The notes beneath the pieces are model-generated. The model was not told the DNA's origin. It did no database searches and saw only the letters and a list, made by a program, of their open reading frames with translations. A DNA stretch of 64,000 bases from Gudongella sp049310905 (GTDB taxonomy: Bacteria > Bacillota > Clostridia > Tissierellales > Tissierellaceae): contig NZ_JBMEMN010000012.1 of NCBI RefSeq assembly GCF_049310905.1, positions 3,719-67,718 of the forward strand. Reading direction: 5' to 3'. Positions 1 to 8,398 of this stretch are shown here, piece after piece. A program made the position numbers and the translations under genes. The stretch's first letter is position 1, and each line of letters starts with the position of its first letter.

Positions 1-369
1 TTTTCTTGTCTCTTCCAGAATGGTATCAATATCCCTTGGACTATTTGATACATCACTCCAGCCATATCCTGATTTTTCGACTACTACAATCCTGTACTGG
101 TCCATAAGCCTGCTCCATAGTGGCTTGAAGTCCAATGTGGGACTACTGGTACCGTGCCCCGCCATAAAGACAAGTGTAGTTTCACCTTCACCAGTAGCAT
201 AGACATGTATTTTATTATCATCCACTTCAATTATACTGCCTGGTGGCAAAAATTCTCTGGCTTCTTTTTGCAACTTATTCTTGTGGTTGATTCTGGAAGC
301 AAACAACAGTATAACTACTATTGCTAAAATACTAGCCAAAATAATTCCAAATACCATTAAGGGTTTCAT
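1..369 (-). CDS. Alpha/beta hydrolase, N-terminal part, cut by the window edge
   Basis: Reading leftward from an ATG at 367-369 there is an open frame of 123 codons that runs off the window without a stop, so only the N-terminus is present. A GGGAGGTGAA ribosome site sits just upstream. Residues 1-23 form one hydrophobic membrane segment (signal anchor), followed by a segment that reads as the start of an alpha/beta hydrolase: a substrate-strand region, then VFMAGHGTSS, which looks like the HG oxyanion-hole loop, and later VVVEKSGYGWS, the usual RGxGxS-like strand/loop of the fold. It is probably an exported or membrane-anchored hydrolase. The nucleophile region lies outside, so substrate and activity cannot be judged. 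Confidence 0.75.
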   Translation of the reverse strand, partial: MKPLMVFGIILASILAIVVILLFASRINHKNKLQKEAREFLPPGSIIEVDDNKIHVYATGEGETTLVFMAGHGTSSPTLDFKPLWSRLMDQYRIVVVEKSGYGWSDVSNSPRDIDTILEETRK

Positions 370-417
370 ATTCACCTCCCACATTTCTTCTTGATGGAGT
401 TTCCTGAATCTCACATT

Positions 418-1293
418 CTAGAGCATACTCAACAGACCTTCGTAAAACTTGTGAGCGTTCAAAATAGCACCTTTATGTCTTTCATTTTCAATGATTGTTG
501 ATTTGATATTTGGAAATCTATCTTTATAACTTTCCAAATTTGTCTCCCATATCTCATCATTGCCACCTATTACCTGGCATATTGGAATATTCAACTCAAT
601 TTCAGAACTTACTCCGTTGTTATTCTTATCCAGTGTAGAGGCATTTTGAAGCAGCAGGCTTTCCAACATTTTCTTATCAGTGTGCTTTATCTCTTCTGTG
701 AAGAATTTCATTAACTCCTTTTCTGTTTTCAAATCATAAACATTCTCGAACTCTGAATACTTCCAGTCATATTTACCAAGATTTCTCCTATAATACCTTT
801 TTACTATTGGTGTAAGTAAATCATGCTTGTAAAGAAATCCCCTAAAGCCATCTACATCCCTCAAGCCTAGTGAGGATGCCATCAAGATCACTTCATCAAT
901 CCTGGAATCCATGGCTGCCAATTCTATGGCTATTGGTCCTCCATAAGATAATCCTATTGCTGTAATGGGACCATTCACCTCGAGTTTGTCCAAGAGAGCC
1001 TTCATGTCCTTTGCATGATCCTTTATAGTCAATTTTTCTTTTAAAGGACTGCTTAGACCCTCTCCCCGCCTGTCAGGCAATATTACCTTAGAAAACAATT
1101 CATGTTCAATCATCCACTTCGTCGGCCTCAATAACAAGGTGTGATTCCCACCAGATCCTCCACCATGGATATATATCGCTGTCTTGCCTTTCTTATCAAC
1201 ACTAACTATTCTAGTATAGAGACTATTCCCTGATCCAATTTCGTAATGATCCAAAGACTCATCAAAATATATGCTTTTCTCTAAATTTAACAT
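418..1293 (-). CDS. Alpha/beta-fold hydrolase in a TetR-controlled pair
   Basis: This encodes a soluble alpha/beta hydrolase of 291 aa. The nucleophile elbow G-L-S-Y-G is at residues 114-118 (Ser116), an HGGG oxyanion segment is at 43-46, and the later GGNDEIW and ERHKGA segments supply a plausible acid (Asp) and His. An in-frame start 12 codons further upstream exists, but GGAGGAAGAGAA directly precedes the ATG at 1291-1293, so that start is chosen. The gene lies downstream of, and codirectional with, the TetR gene at 1378-1983 with a gap of under 90 bp, which suggests co-transcription and control by that repressor. The substrate is unknown; small esters, lactones or a xenobiotic are all possible. 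Confidence 0.82.
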   Translation of the reverse strand: MLNLEKSIYFDESLDHYEIGSGNSLYTRIVSVDKKGKTAIYIHGGGSGGNHTLLLRPTKWMIEHELFSKVILPDRRGEGLSSPLKEKLTIKDHAKDMKALLDKLEVNGPITAIGLSYGGPIAIELAAMDSRIDEVILMASSLGLRDVDGFRGFLYKHDLLTPIVKRYYRRNLGKYDWKYSEFENVYDLKTEKELMKFFTEEIKHTDKKMLESLLLQNASTLDKNNNGVSSEIELNIPICQVIGGNDEIWETNLESYKDRFPNIKSTIIENERHKGAILNAHKFYEGLLSML

Positions 1294-1377
1294 TTCTCTT
1301 CCTCCTATTATATTGCAGTTATTAATCATTATTTAGAACTTCTTTAGACCCATCAGGTATTATTTGTTACACTTGAC

Positions 1378-1983
1378 TCACTTTCTGAGCCCATTTTCAA
1401 GAAAAGCAATGTAATACTCTAGATATTCATAAATCTTCTCTTGATTCACCACATTAATCTCAACACCTAGATTTATTATAAAATCTATATAGTAAGTAAG
1501 CATGAAACTGAGTAATCCGGATACCACATCATAAGGAATATCTTCACGGATCACTCCATCTTCTATATTCTTCGCTATCAACTTCTCAAAATAATCTCCA
1601 GAGATATTTCCAACTACAGACCGTATTTTCCCTTTTATCTCCTGGTTTGTTTCAGTAGCAATCCTTATACTTAAAGTAGCATATTCGGGAAATTCCAATG
1701 CAAAGTCCATTGCTGTTTTTATCTGTTTATGAAGAATTTCAAATATCGTGTAGCTAACTGATGCTTTGTCCTGGAATAGAGTTTTTGAATTTAAAAAATC
1801 TATCTTCTTTTCCGTAGCTTTTCTTGCTAATTCAAGATACAACTCCTCCTTGCTGTTAAAATAGTGATAAAATGTCCCTTTACTGGTTTTTGAGCTGCTA
1901 ATGATTGAATCTATTTTGGCATTATTATAATCGTTTTCTCCAAATTCAATTATAGCAGCATTGATAATATCGTCTCTTTTCAT
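1378..1983 (-). CDS. TetR/AcrR family transcriptional repressor
   Basis: The 201-aa protein begins with a typical TetR DNA-binding domain: residues 1-50 hold the helix-turn-helix with the family signature SKGTFYHYFNSKEELY. A helical ligand-binding and dimerisation region follows. Directly upstream is a consensus sigma-A promoter whose -10 box overlaps two nested palindromes (2031-2062), the expected arrangement for autorepression. The alpha/beta hydrolase gene lies downstream on the same strand and is the likely target. The inducer cannot be deduced. Class assignment is secure; biological role is inference. Confidence 0.9.
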   Translation of the reverse strand: MKRDDIINAAIIEFGENDYNNAKIDSIISSSKTSKGTFYHYFNSKEELYLELARKATEKKIDFLNSKTLFQDKASVSYTIFEILHKQIKTAMDFALEFPEYATLSIRIATETNQEIKGKIRSVVGNISGDYFEKLIAKNIEDGVIREDIPYDVVSGLLSFMLTYYIDFIINLGVEINVVNQEKIYEYLEYYIAFLENGLRK

Positions 1984-2030
1984 AATTAAACTCCTTATCG
2001 TCTGGCAGTTCCTATCCCTTATTGATTCAA

Positions 2031-2089
2031 CTAGACTCGTCAGTCTAGACTTATGAGTCTAGTATAATTCTATTTATCGCTACTGTCAA
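2031..2089 (-). promoter_or_regulatory. Promoter with tandem palindromic TetR operator
   Basis: On the minus strand a -35 TTGACA (2084-2089) and a -10 TATACT (2061-2066) are separated by 17 bp. Overlapping and following the -10 are two perfect inverted repeats, CTAGACT-4 nt-AGTCTAG at 2031-2048 and again at 2045-2062. The two share the four bases at 2045-2048. Two repressor dimers could bind side by side over the start site. The operator is almost certainly for the adjacent TetR. Confidence 0.85.
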
Positions 2090-2110
2090 TACTACAAACT
2101 CGATTTATTC

Positions 2111-2147
2111 AAAGAAACCTACCATAGGATGCCCATGGTAGGTTTTT
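2111..2147 (-). terminator. Rho-independent terminator of the P-loop kinase-like gene
   Basis: An 11-bp perfect stem (2115-2125 with 2135-2145) and a 9-nt loop are followed on the minus strand by a short T-rich tract. The hairpin begins at the stop codon of the 2146-3111 gene. It also insulates that gene from the TetR promoter just downstream. Confidence 0.75.
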
Positions 2148-3111
2148 ATACTCTTATCAATCTCTTCCCGTCAAATGCTTCTCTTGAACCACTTAGGTGA
2201 ATACTCTCCACTGATCCATCCTTGTTTTCTATGAACTCAATATTAATTGGAAATGATTCGAGGTAGAAAAGATTCTTCCTTGTAGCATCTGGTAGGACCC
2301 TAATATCTGGCCAGATCAGATCACATACCAAATTTTCATCAAGTAGCTTAACTGAACAACTCAAATCCCCTTCCTTTTCTTTGTATGTTCCGCAAAGAAT
2401 TCTTTTCTCATCAATATTTACATCTACTGTCTCGGAAATTAAGTTCAGGCTCAAGAATTTCATCATTTGTTGATGATATGTAGTCCAATTTCCTTCTGAG
2501 TTATCAATGCATAATTTCTTAAATCCATAACCCTCAAAAATTTTATCAGTGAAGTTCTGATATTCAGCCCAGAGTTTTATAACTCCTGTTTCTCCTATAA
2601 TACCGCTGGATTTAACAAAAGGTGTCTGAATATCAGAGTCAACAAACCAATTTTTCCAGTCTTCACCCCTGCGCTTCCAGACTTTTCTTATTGAATGCTC
2701 CACATCCATTTGTTTAAAATAAAGTAGGGCTGGATTGAGAGGCTCAATTATATCCTCAATCTCCTTAACAAATGTTGATATTCTAGTCTCATCAAGATTA
2801 TTCTGGAACAAAATCCTGACAGTATCCTGAAGCAGATGGCTCTCGATAATATGTACATGGTCTGATATTTCAGCATCCTTTGAAAACTTTCTCCACAGTT
2901 TTGGGATGGTCTTTAAGAACTTATCCCTCTCTTGATTAGATGAAAAAACCTCCACATCCTCTTCATATGCCAAAGGGTGGCTGTCCTCTGTCTCATGATA
3001 CCATTTTGCCTTGATTCCGTTTAACCTCAACTGTCCTGCAAGAAACTGGGCAGTTGTAGATTTTCCAGAGCCTGTTATTCCGTCGATTAAAATCAGTTTT
3101 GTTTTTATCAT
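2146..3111 (-). CDS. P-loop NTPase, nucleotide kinase-like protein of unknown substrate
   Basis: The 321-aa protein opens with a beta strand and a Walker A loop, GITGSGKST at residues 11-19, the layout of small-molecule kinases (deoxynucleoside, shikimate or thymidylate kinase fold). A possible LID-like arginine cluster (RKVWKRRGEDW) is near the middle, and an acidic, Trp-rich C-terminal part of about 100 residues has no family I recognise. It is monocistronic with its own terminator. A phosphotransferase for a nucleoside, sugar or antibiotic is plausible, but no specific function can be supported. Confidence 0.7.
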   Translation of the reverse strand: MIKTKLILIDGITGSGKSTTAQFLAGQLRLNGIKAKWYHETEDSHPLAYEEDVEVFSSNQERDKFLKTIPKLWRKFSKDAEISDHVHIIESHLLQDTVRILFQNNLDETRISTFVKEIEDIIEPLNPALLYFKQMDVEHSIRKVWKRRGEDWKNWFVDSDIQTPFVKSSGIIGETGVIKLWAEYQNFTDKIFEGYGFKKLCIDNSEGNWTTYHQQMMKFLSLNLISETVDVNIDEKRILCGTYKEKEGDLSCSVKLLDENLVCDLIWPDIRVLPDATRKNLFYLESFPINIEFIENKDGSVESIHLSGSREAFDGKRLIRV

Positions 3112-3314
3112 GGATTTATCACCTCTTCTGAGTGATTATGGTTCATCTACACTATTTCTTACAATATATAGTATACCAGATAATCCAAGCAGCTTATGTC
3201 TAATTTGTCTTTACAGTTGATCTTACAAGATTTTATTGAATTAGACTTTACTTTCTCACAAAATCTAACCAAAGGAGTCTGAACCCCTGGGTATCCTCAT
3301 GGGTATGAATGAAT

Positions 3315-3665
3315 CTACTTTCTTAAGATCTTCTCCATCTTCTTACCTTTTGCAAGCTCATCTACCAACTTGTCCAGATACCTTATTTCCTGCATAAGTG
3401 GATCTTCAATATCTTCCACCCTTACACCACAGACAACTCCACTTATTAAATGCCTTGAAGGGTTCAGGCTTGTTGCCTCCAAAAAAAATGTTTCAAAATC
3501 AGCTTTATTTCTCAATTGCTTTTCAAACTCTTCCTGGCTGTATCCAGTCAACCAAAGGATGATTTGATCTACCTCTTCCTTTGTGCGTCCCTTTCTTTCT
3601 GCCTTTGCCACATACATTGGATATACTTTTGCAAAACTCATTTTATAAATCTTTTGCTCTGCCAT
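3315..3665 (-). CDS. DUF2200 domain-containing protein
   Basis: A 116-aa soluble protein whose whole length matches the DUF2200 family as I know it: the opening KIYKMSFAKVYPMYVAKAER, a conserved LTGY segment, then SLNPSRHLISGVVCGVRVED and a lysine-rich helical tail. The family is widespread in bacteria and has no established function. It stands alone between two unrelated genes, with a good ribosome site upstream. Confidence 0.85.
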   Translation of the reverse strand: MAEQKIYKMSFAKVYPMYVAKAERKGRTKEEVDQIILWLTGYSQEEFEKQLRNKADFETFFLEATSLNPSRHLISGVVCGVRVEDIEDPLMQEIRYLDKLVDELAKGKKMEKILRK

Positions 3666-3699
3666 AATTTCTCCTTTCTGTTCCTTTATTTGATTATAA

Positions 3700-3754
3700 A
3701 GTAAACAAAAAAACTAAAAACCCATAAATATCTGTAAACCGTTCTCTATGGGTT
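3700..3754 (-). terminator. Rho-independent terminator after the NIF3-family gene
   Basis: An AACCCATA / TATGGGTT inverted repeat (3719-3726 and 3747-3754) with a 20-nt loop is followed on the minus strand by TTTAGTTTTTTTG. It lies about 40 bp past the stop codon at 3791. Confidence 0.65.
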
Positions 3755-3790
3755 GTCTTCTCGTCTCGTATATACTGTCCTTTAAACACT

Positions 3791-4546
3791 TTATTCCACG
3801 TGTTCTTCGGAAATCCTAATAATCTCAAGCTTAGGATATCTCTCACTTATCAATTCAGCCAGACTTTCCAATCCAAAAATTTCCGTGAATGTATGACTGC
3901 CTATTATTAGATTTATCCCGCGAAACATAGCATATTGAACCGTATATAGTATCTTTTCGCCGGTTAAATAAACATCACAGTCCAAGTTGACAGCTTCCTC
4001 TATGTTTGTAGTGGAAAACCCAGCACCTGTTACCACTCCAATTCTTTTCACCAATCTGTCATTGTTTTTCCAGACCTTCACTGGCTCTTCCAGCAGAATC
4101 TCAAGCTTTATTGCAAGTTCCTTAAACTCTATTGGTATATCCAGTTCCCCAACTCTCCCACAGTACATCCCATCATCATTTGCGAACTTTTCAACCACTC
4201 TAAATCCGAGTTTCCCGAGTATTGTAGTATTGTTGCCAAAAACGGCATCATCCAAGGGCAAATGGATAAAGAAGTGTGTAATGTCATTTTTTCTCAAAAT
4301 ATCAAGTGCCTCTTCCTTCATTCCAGTCATCCATTCCCAGGCATCGTGATGTGTTATCAATAGATCAACCTTTTGCCTAGCCGCTTCTCCTGCAGTCTCG
4401 ATTGTTAGGTTTGTGCAGTACCCGACTCTCTTTATTTCATCTGATCCCATGGTAGTGAATCCATACTCATCCTTGTCCTTAACAAATTGCAGCTTTTCTT
4501 CTGTAAATGCATCAATAGTTAGCTTCTCAAAATCCTTAATTAGCAT
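3791..4546 (-). CDS. NIF3-family (YbgI/YqfO type) dinuclear metal-binding protein, short form
   Basis: The protein shows NIF3 family features: an N-terminal segment with LLITHHDAW (metal-binding His pair), a central GVVTGAGF segment, VYLTGE, and a C-terminal GSHTFTE that supplies the remaining His and Glu ligands. Family members form hexameric toroids with two metal ions; some have been linked to GTP cyclohydrolase type 1-like chemistry, but the role is not settled. At 251 aa it is the short form, without the inserted PII-like domain of the roughly 370-aa Firmicute version. A strong GAGGAGGCAG site marks the ATG at 4544-4546; longer in-frame starts would run into the upstream hydrolase gene. 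Confidence 0.85.
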   Translation of the reverse strand: MLIKDFEKLTIDAFTEEKLQFVKDKDEYGFTTMGSDEIKRVGYCTNLTIETAGEAARQKVDLLITHHDAWEWMTGMKEEALDILRKNDITHFFIHLPLDDAVFGNNTTILGKLGFRVVEKFANDDGMYCGRVGELDIPIEFKELAIKLEILLEEPVKVWKNNDRLVKRIGVVTGAGFSTTNIEEAVNLDCDVYLTGEKILYTVQYAMFRGINLIIGSHTFTEIFGLESLAELISERYPKLEIIRISEEHVE

Positions 4547-4607
4547 AACCTGCCTCCTCGTATCAGCAAAATTTTTTGTCTCATTAAAAGTATAACTCCC
4601 TGATTGA

Positions 4608-6119
4608 TCAGAAATCAATCAGAAATCCCATTAATGCCTGTTCCAATGCAAGCAATAATATCACTGCTCCAATCCAGCTGGAAACTATGGGAAAAATCGA
4701 AGTTAAGAATAGATAATCCTGATTTATTGACCATAATAGTCCCATCAATGCAGATAATGAGACAACCATTCTCAAAAGGTTCTTAGGTGAGTTTAAGAGG
4801 CTTGAACACGAAAACCTACTTCTCCCATTAATCAGATTTAAAAGCACCTTATGCAGTTGAACAAGGAAGATTATAAACAACAACAAAACTGCAGCCCAGA
4901 GAATGTTTTGAGCTATTATAATTTTACCAAATCCAACCTCACCATGTCCATTCCACATTCCCCAGACATTCACGACATGTCCGAAGAATGGCCAGCTCCT
5001 TTGACTGTTTGTCAAAATAACTATCCCATCCCCTGTTTCAGGTATGGAGTGAAAGTACGTCATGACACCACCACCCTGTCCACCATTGGCAATTGATTGG
5101 ATTCCATTTGACAGATCTTCAAGATAGTACCCCATCCCATAACCATCAAAAACCAGACCGTAGACTCCAATTTCTTCAATTCTTTTGGAATAGAGTTCGT
5201 CCACACTTTTATTCTCCAGAACGTCATGATTTAGCCTATATTCATCATCCATTCCTGCCATCATAAACAATGCCACATCTTCAACGGTTGAAATGAGTCC
5301 TCCTGATGCTTTCTCCGGATAGACATATGGTTGAACTGGTTCTCCCTTTATATCATAGCCAGTTGGGACTGACTCTCCAGCAATATCTCCAAAGTTGAAA
5401 GTTGATTGTTTCATTCCAATGGGTATCATAATCATGTTTTTCATATATGACGCAAAGTCTTCTCCTGTAACCTCTTCCACCAAAAGCTCAAGCAAATTAT
5501 ATCCTATGTTTGAATAGAAGAATTCCTTGCCTGCCATTTGAATTGGAATCGCCTTTTGTGACAAGCTCTCTTCCAGGGAGGGCATTTCTTCTTCAGGTGG
5601 ATATCGGTCTAGAAAGTCTCCCAAAGGCATTCCTGATGTGTGAGTAAGGAGCTGTCTCACTGTAATATTATCATAGGAGAATCTGGATTGAGGGATTTTC
5701 CAGTTACTGATATATCTGGTTATGGGTTTATCCAGATCAATTTCACCATCCTCCACCAACTTCATTACTCCCCAAGCAGTGACGGATTTTGAGATCGATT
5801 CCACCCTGAAGTATGTATCAATGTCAATCTTACTGTTGTCTTCAATGTCAGAGTACCCGTATGCACCTGACCAAATTATTCTCCCTTCCTTTACCAACGA
5901 AATACTCACACCTGGTATTTTGTATTTCCCCATTAGAGAATCTATTCTTCTTTCCAGGTAATTGATGAATTCATATGAGGGTGCATCCTTTTGAACATCC
6001 ATGGCAGGCGCCACTAGATGGGAACCGATTAGGATTGTTACAAATATAAAAACAGTCATCAGTATTCCAGTAAGCATTCTGTTGGTAAGTCCGTTAGAAA
6101 CCGGTTTTTTCTCATCCAT
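4608..6119 (-). CDS. Membrane-anchored beta-lactamase-fold (class C / PBP4*-like) serine hydrolase
   Basis: A roughly 503-aa protein with one N-terminal membrane segment (about residues 15-35), a serine beta-lactamase/D-alanyl-D-alanine peptidase domain, and three further hydrophobic segments at the C-terminus. The catalytic motifs are S108-x-x-K111 within VESISKS and a Y-S-N triad in FFYSNIGYN. Such proteins act outside the membrane as peptidases or esterases, and many have no beta-lactam role. A TTG at 6176 would add 19 residues but has no ribosome site; the ATG at 6117-6119 has GGAAGGGA upstream and is preferred. The NIF3 gene follows with 61 bp between them. Confidence 0.85.
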   Translation of the reverse strand: MDEKKPVSNGLTNRMLTGILMTVFIFVTILIGSHLVAPAMDVQKDAPSYEFINYLERRIDSLMGKYKIPGVSISLVKEGRIIWSGAYGYSDIEDNSKIDIDTYFRVESISKSVTAWGVMKLVEDGEIDLDKPITRYISNWKIPQSRFSYDNITVRQLLTHTSGMPLGDFLDRYPPEEEMPSLEESLSQKAIPIQMAGKEFFYSNIGYNLLELLVEEVTGEDFASYMKNMIMIPIGMKQSTFNFGDIAGESVPTGYDIKGEPVQPYVYPEKASGGLISTVEDVALFMMAGMDDEYRLNHDVLENKSVDELYSKRIEEIGVYGLVFDGYGMGYYLEDLSNGIQSIANGGQGGGVMTYFHSIPETGDGIVILTNSQRSWPFFGHVVNVWGMWNGHGEVGFGKIIIAQNILWAAVLLLFIIFLVQLHKVLLNLINGRSRFSCSSLLNSPKNLLRMVVSLSALMGLLWSINQDYLFLTSIFPIVSSWIGAVILLLALEQALMGFLIDF

Positions 6120-6208
6120 ATAACTGTCATCCCTTCCATGTGTATTTATTCTTTGAGTATATTCTTCGTACTCCAAGGGGATAATGTTAAATTTTTCTCA
6201 ATTACCGC

Positions 6209-6266
6209 TTGACTTTATTCTAGATTGATGTATCATATATCTATAAACTATATGACTATTAGTCAT
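6209..6266 (+). promoter_or_regulatory. Promoter and palindromic operator of the membrane protein-TetR cassette
   Basis: A -35 TTGACT (6209-6214) and a -10 TATCAT (6231-6236) are spaced 16 bp. About 15 bp beyond the -10 lies a perfect 15-bp palindrome, ATGACTATTAGTCAT (6252-6266), just ahead of the GAGGAGG ribosome site. This is a likely operator of the TetR encoded in the same transcript. Confidence 0.6.
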
Positions 6267-6286
6267 GCCGAGGAGGCGAGTTGTAA

Positions 6287-6694
6287 ATGAATTTCAATTA
6301 TTTTAGTTATCTTTGCTTTGTTTGGGCAGCTGTCGGAATAATCACAAGGATTCTTATGATTACTTTGGGAGATAAGTGGAACAAGTGGGAGATGGAACAT
6401 GCTTATTCCGAAAAGAAACCCATGTGGGTAAATATTGTAGCTGGATTTGGTATAATTGTGGTTGTGATAACCTGGATTCAGGTGTTTAGACTGGATGTGG
6501 ACTATAGCTGGATTATCGCAGTTATCACAACGCTGTCATTAATAAAGATATCCGCGCTGATTTTCAATTATGAAAAGTTCAGGGAATTTGCTTCAGAGAC
6601 TTTACATGATAAATCCAAGCTGTTAAGGTTAAATATTTCTGTATTTGCAGCATCGGTCATTTTTATAGCTCTTGGCTTGTTCCTGTACTCCTAG
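6287..6694 (+). CDS. Four-helix integral membrane protein, unknown
   Basis: A 135-aa protein with four clear hydrophobic segments (about residues 7-25, 47-65, 72-92 and 113-133) joined by short charged loops. I do not recognise a family. It has a strong GAGGAGGCGAG ribosome site. It is the first gene of a two-gene rightward unit with a TetR regulator 50 bp downstream and a palindrome upstream. Small membrane proteins next to TetR regulators are often efflux or stress related, but nothing in the sequence proves that. Confidence 0.75.
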   Translation: MNFNYFSYLCFVWAAVGIITRILMITLGDKWNKWEMEHAYSEKKPMWVNIVAGFGIIVVVITWIQVFRLDVDYSWIIAVITTLSLIKISALIFNYEKFREFASETLHDKSKLLRLNISVFAASVIFIALGLFLYS

Positions 6695-6744
6695 ACTGCA
6701 GAAGATTTATATACTCCCATTATACCAAAGAAAGGACAATTCAA

Positions 6745-7350
6745 ATGCCAAAGCAAACTTTTTTTAACCTTTCAAGTGAAAAGAAGAATAGGATTGTTCA
6801 AGGAGCAAAAGAAGTCTTTGCCCATAAACACTACAGCAAGGTCACCATCGACTCTATTGTGGAGACGGCAAATATTCCAAAAGGAAGCTTCTATCAGTAT
6901 TTCTACAACAAGGACGATCTGTTCAAGCATATTTTCAGTGATATCGGTACAGATAAGAGTAATCTTCTTTTTGGTATAACTACTGAATCCACGGAAAGCT
7001 TTGGAGAGCTTATCTCAAGAATGATTTCTGAATCCTACAAGTTTGAAAACAGGGATGAGACTATGGTTGCACTAAAGGATCGTTTCCTGAAGGAATGCCC
7101 CCAAAGTGTTAAGGAAGAGATCCTGGCTGACCTTATGCCAACCACCATGAAGCTTTTTGAGACTATAATTGAAGTATTTGTGGCAAAAGGTGATTTTAGA
7201 GAAGATATCGATATAAGGGCAGCCGCCTTTACCCTAACCTCAGCTCTTCTGAATATTGAAAAATACAGTGATGAAGAAGGCTTTAACTACGGCGGGGCAG
7301 TGATTGACATATGTAGCACAATGGAGTTGGGTCTTGCGAAATATGATTGA
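6745..7350 (+). CDS. TetR/AcrR family transcriptional regulator
   Basis: The 201-aa protein carries an N-terminal TetR helix-turn-helix with the signature IPKGSFYQYFYNKDDLFKHIF, followed by a helical effector domain. It follows the membrane protein gene in one rightward unit. The palindrome at 6252-6266 is a plausible autoregulatory site. The core of that site (GACT then AGTC) resembles the operator of the other TetR at 2031-2062, although the spacing differs. Family assignment is sure; ligand and targets are unknown. Confidence 0.9.
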   Translation: MPKQTFFNLSSEKKNRIVQGAKEVFAHKHYSKVTIDSIVETANIPKGSFYQYFYNKDDLFKHIFSDIGTDKSNLLFGITTESTESFGELISRMISESYKFENRDETMVALKDRFLKECPQSVKEEILADLMPTTMKLFETIIEVFVAKGDFREDIDIRAAAFTLTSALLNIEKYSDEEGFNYGGAVIDICSTMELGLAKYD

Positions 7351-7366
7351 TATTAGGATCCTTAAT

Positions 7367-7401
7367 GGCTGTGATTAGAAGGTACCTTGACCATCACAGC
7401 C
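7367..7401. terminator. Hairpin between converging tetR and grpB-family genes
   Basis: A 9-bp perfect stem, GGCTGTGAT with ATCACAGCC (7367-7375 and 7393-7401), encloses an internal AAGGTACCTT palindrome. It overlaps the last codons of the leftward gene ending at 7394 and follows the rightward tetR stop by under 20 bp. It could serve both directions, but the T-run is weak. Confidence 0.5.
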
Positions 7402-7909
7402 CGATTTTCTTGTATATAGCTTCAATTATATGACTCTTTTCCTCCATATACCCCTCAATATCCTTAGGGTTGCCCTTGGATGCCTTGGCTTTCACCTCAC
7501 TGTACCTGTCCCGATCTTCTTTATTCTGTCTTAGATAGTTCCTGAACTTAATATGATTTTTCAATTGCTGTGAGTCCTTATGGCATACGTAGAGATGATG
7601 TTTAATAAATTCATCCTTCTCATCATACCCGAAGGCTTCTCTACCCTTTATTCCAAGATCCCCTTCGTGGTAATAGCCAAGTTTTTCAAGCCTGTCCTTA
7701 ACTCTTTCAAAGTCGTCCTGTTTTTCAATGACAATATCAATATCAATTATGGGTTTAGCCCATAAACCTTCAACTGAAGTACTCCCAACATGTTCAATTT
7801 CAATGCTCATGCCTCCAATCGCATTTTTAAGATACGACTTCAGCCTTTCAAATTCATTCTTCCATTTTGGATCGTACGGTACCACCATTACGTTTTTTGT
7901 TCTCACCAT
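7394..7909 (-). CDS. GrpB family protein (UPF0157, nucleotidyltransferase fold)
   Basis: The sequence begins VVPYDPKWKNEFERLK, then IEIEHVGSTSVEGLWAKPIIDIDIVI, then HHLYVCH, the conserved features of the GrpB/UPF0157 family. The fold is the minimal nucleotidyltransferase type: GSTSV and the paired Asp residues in PIIDIDIV match the GS and DxD motifs. Cellular function is not established for most members; some are fused to CoaE. The ATG at 7907-7909 with GGGAG upstream is chosen over a GTG two codons earlier. The start lies within the last codons of the membrane protein gene, so the pair is translationally overlapping by 56 bp. Confidence 0.85.
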   Translation of the reverse strand: MVRTKNVMVVPYDPKWKNEFERLKSYLKNAIGGMSIEIEHVGSTSVEGLWAKPIIDIDIVIEKQDDFERVKDRLEKLGYYHEGDLGIKGREAFGYDEKDEFIKHHLYVCHKDSQQLKNHIKFRNYLRQNKEDRDRYSEVKAKASKGNPKDIEGYMEEKSHIIEAIYKKIGL

Positions 7910-8321
7910 CTTCACTCCCAGTTGAATTTTTCGTCTTTAATTTATCTCTTACAAAAATAACTGTCATTACCAATATTGATATCACTGTAAAGTTAAGGAA
8001 AATATCCCTGTATGCATCTGGGTGCAGAGGTTGAAAGAAACCGGTAAACCACACGTAAAGAAATACCACTCCCATGGAGATTGAATAGGGCACAAGATAG
8101 GTCAAAACTCTATTCTTCAGCTTGACTCTGTCCCATAGAATTATCGTCATAACAGCAATTAGAACTACTGCTGCCCTGTTTATGATATGGAAATTAGTAT
8201 CGGTAACCTGTCCCTGATACAACTGGATGGAGCTACTTAAAACCGTTGTAAATGAGAAAATAACACTAAACAGTATTAATCCTCTTTTTAACTCATTAGC
8301 TATTTTATTTATCAAAACCAT
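7854..8321 (-). CDS. Four-helix integral membrane protein, unknown
   Basis: A 155-aa protein with four hydrophobic segments (about residues 13-32, 46-62, 72-92 and 107-124) and a charged hydrophilic tail rich in Lys, Glu and Asn. It belongs to a type of small Firmicute membrane protein seen next to GNAT and regulator genes; I could not assign the family securely. The tail overlaps the start of the GrpB-family gene by 56 bp, which suggests coupled translation. No catalytic motif is seen. Confidence 0.7.
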   Translation of the reverse strand: MVLINKIANELKRGLILFSVIFSFTTVLSSSIQLYQGQVTDTNFHIINRAAVVLIAVMTIILWDRVKLKNRVLTYLVPYSISMGVVFLYVWFTGFFQPLHPDAYRDIFLNFTVISILVMTVIFVRDKLKTKNSTGSEDGENKKRNGGTVRSKMEE

Positions 8322-8398
8322 AATCTCCTTCCACTAAGGCAAATCCCTTATATTGTTCGCCTTTATATAGTTGCATCTAAATCAGGATTTTCTCTCTT

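Noticed and set aside
3791..3806. CACGTG core resembling parS near 3797
   Set aside because: Only the central six bases and one side fit; it lies in coding sequence of the NIF3 gene.
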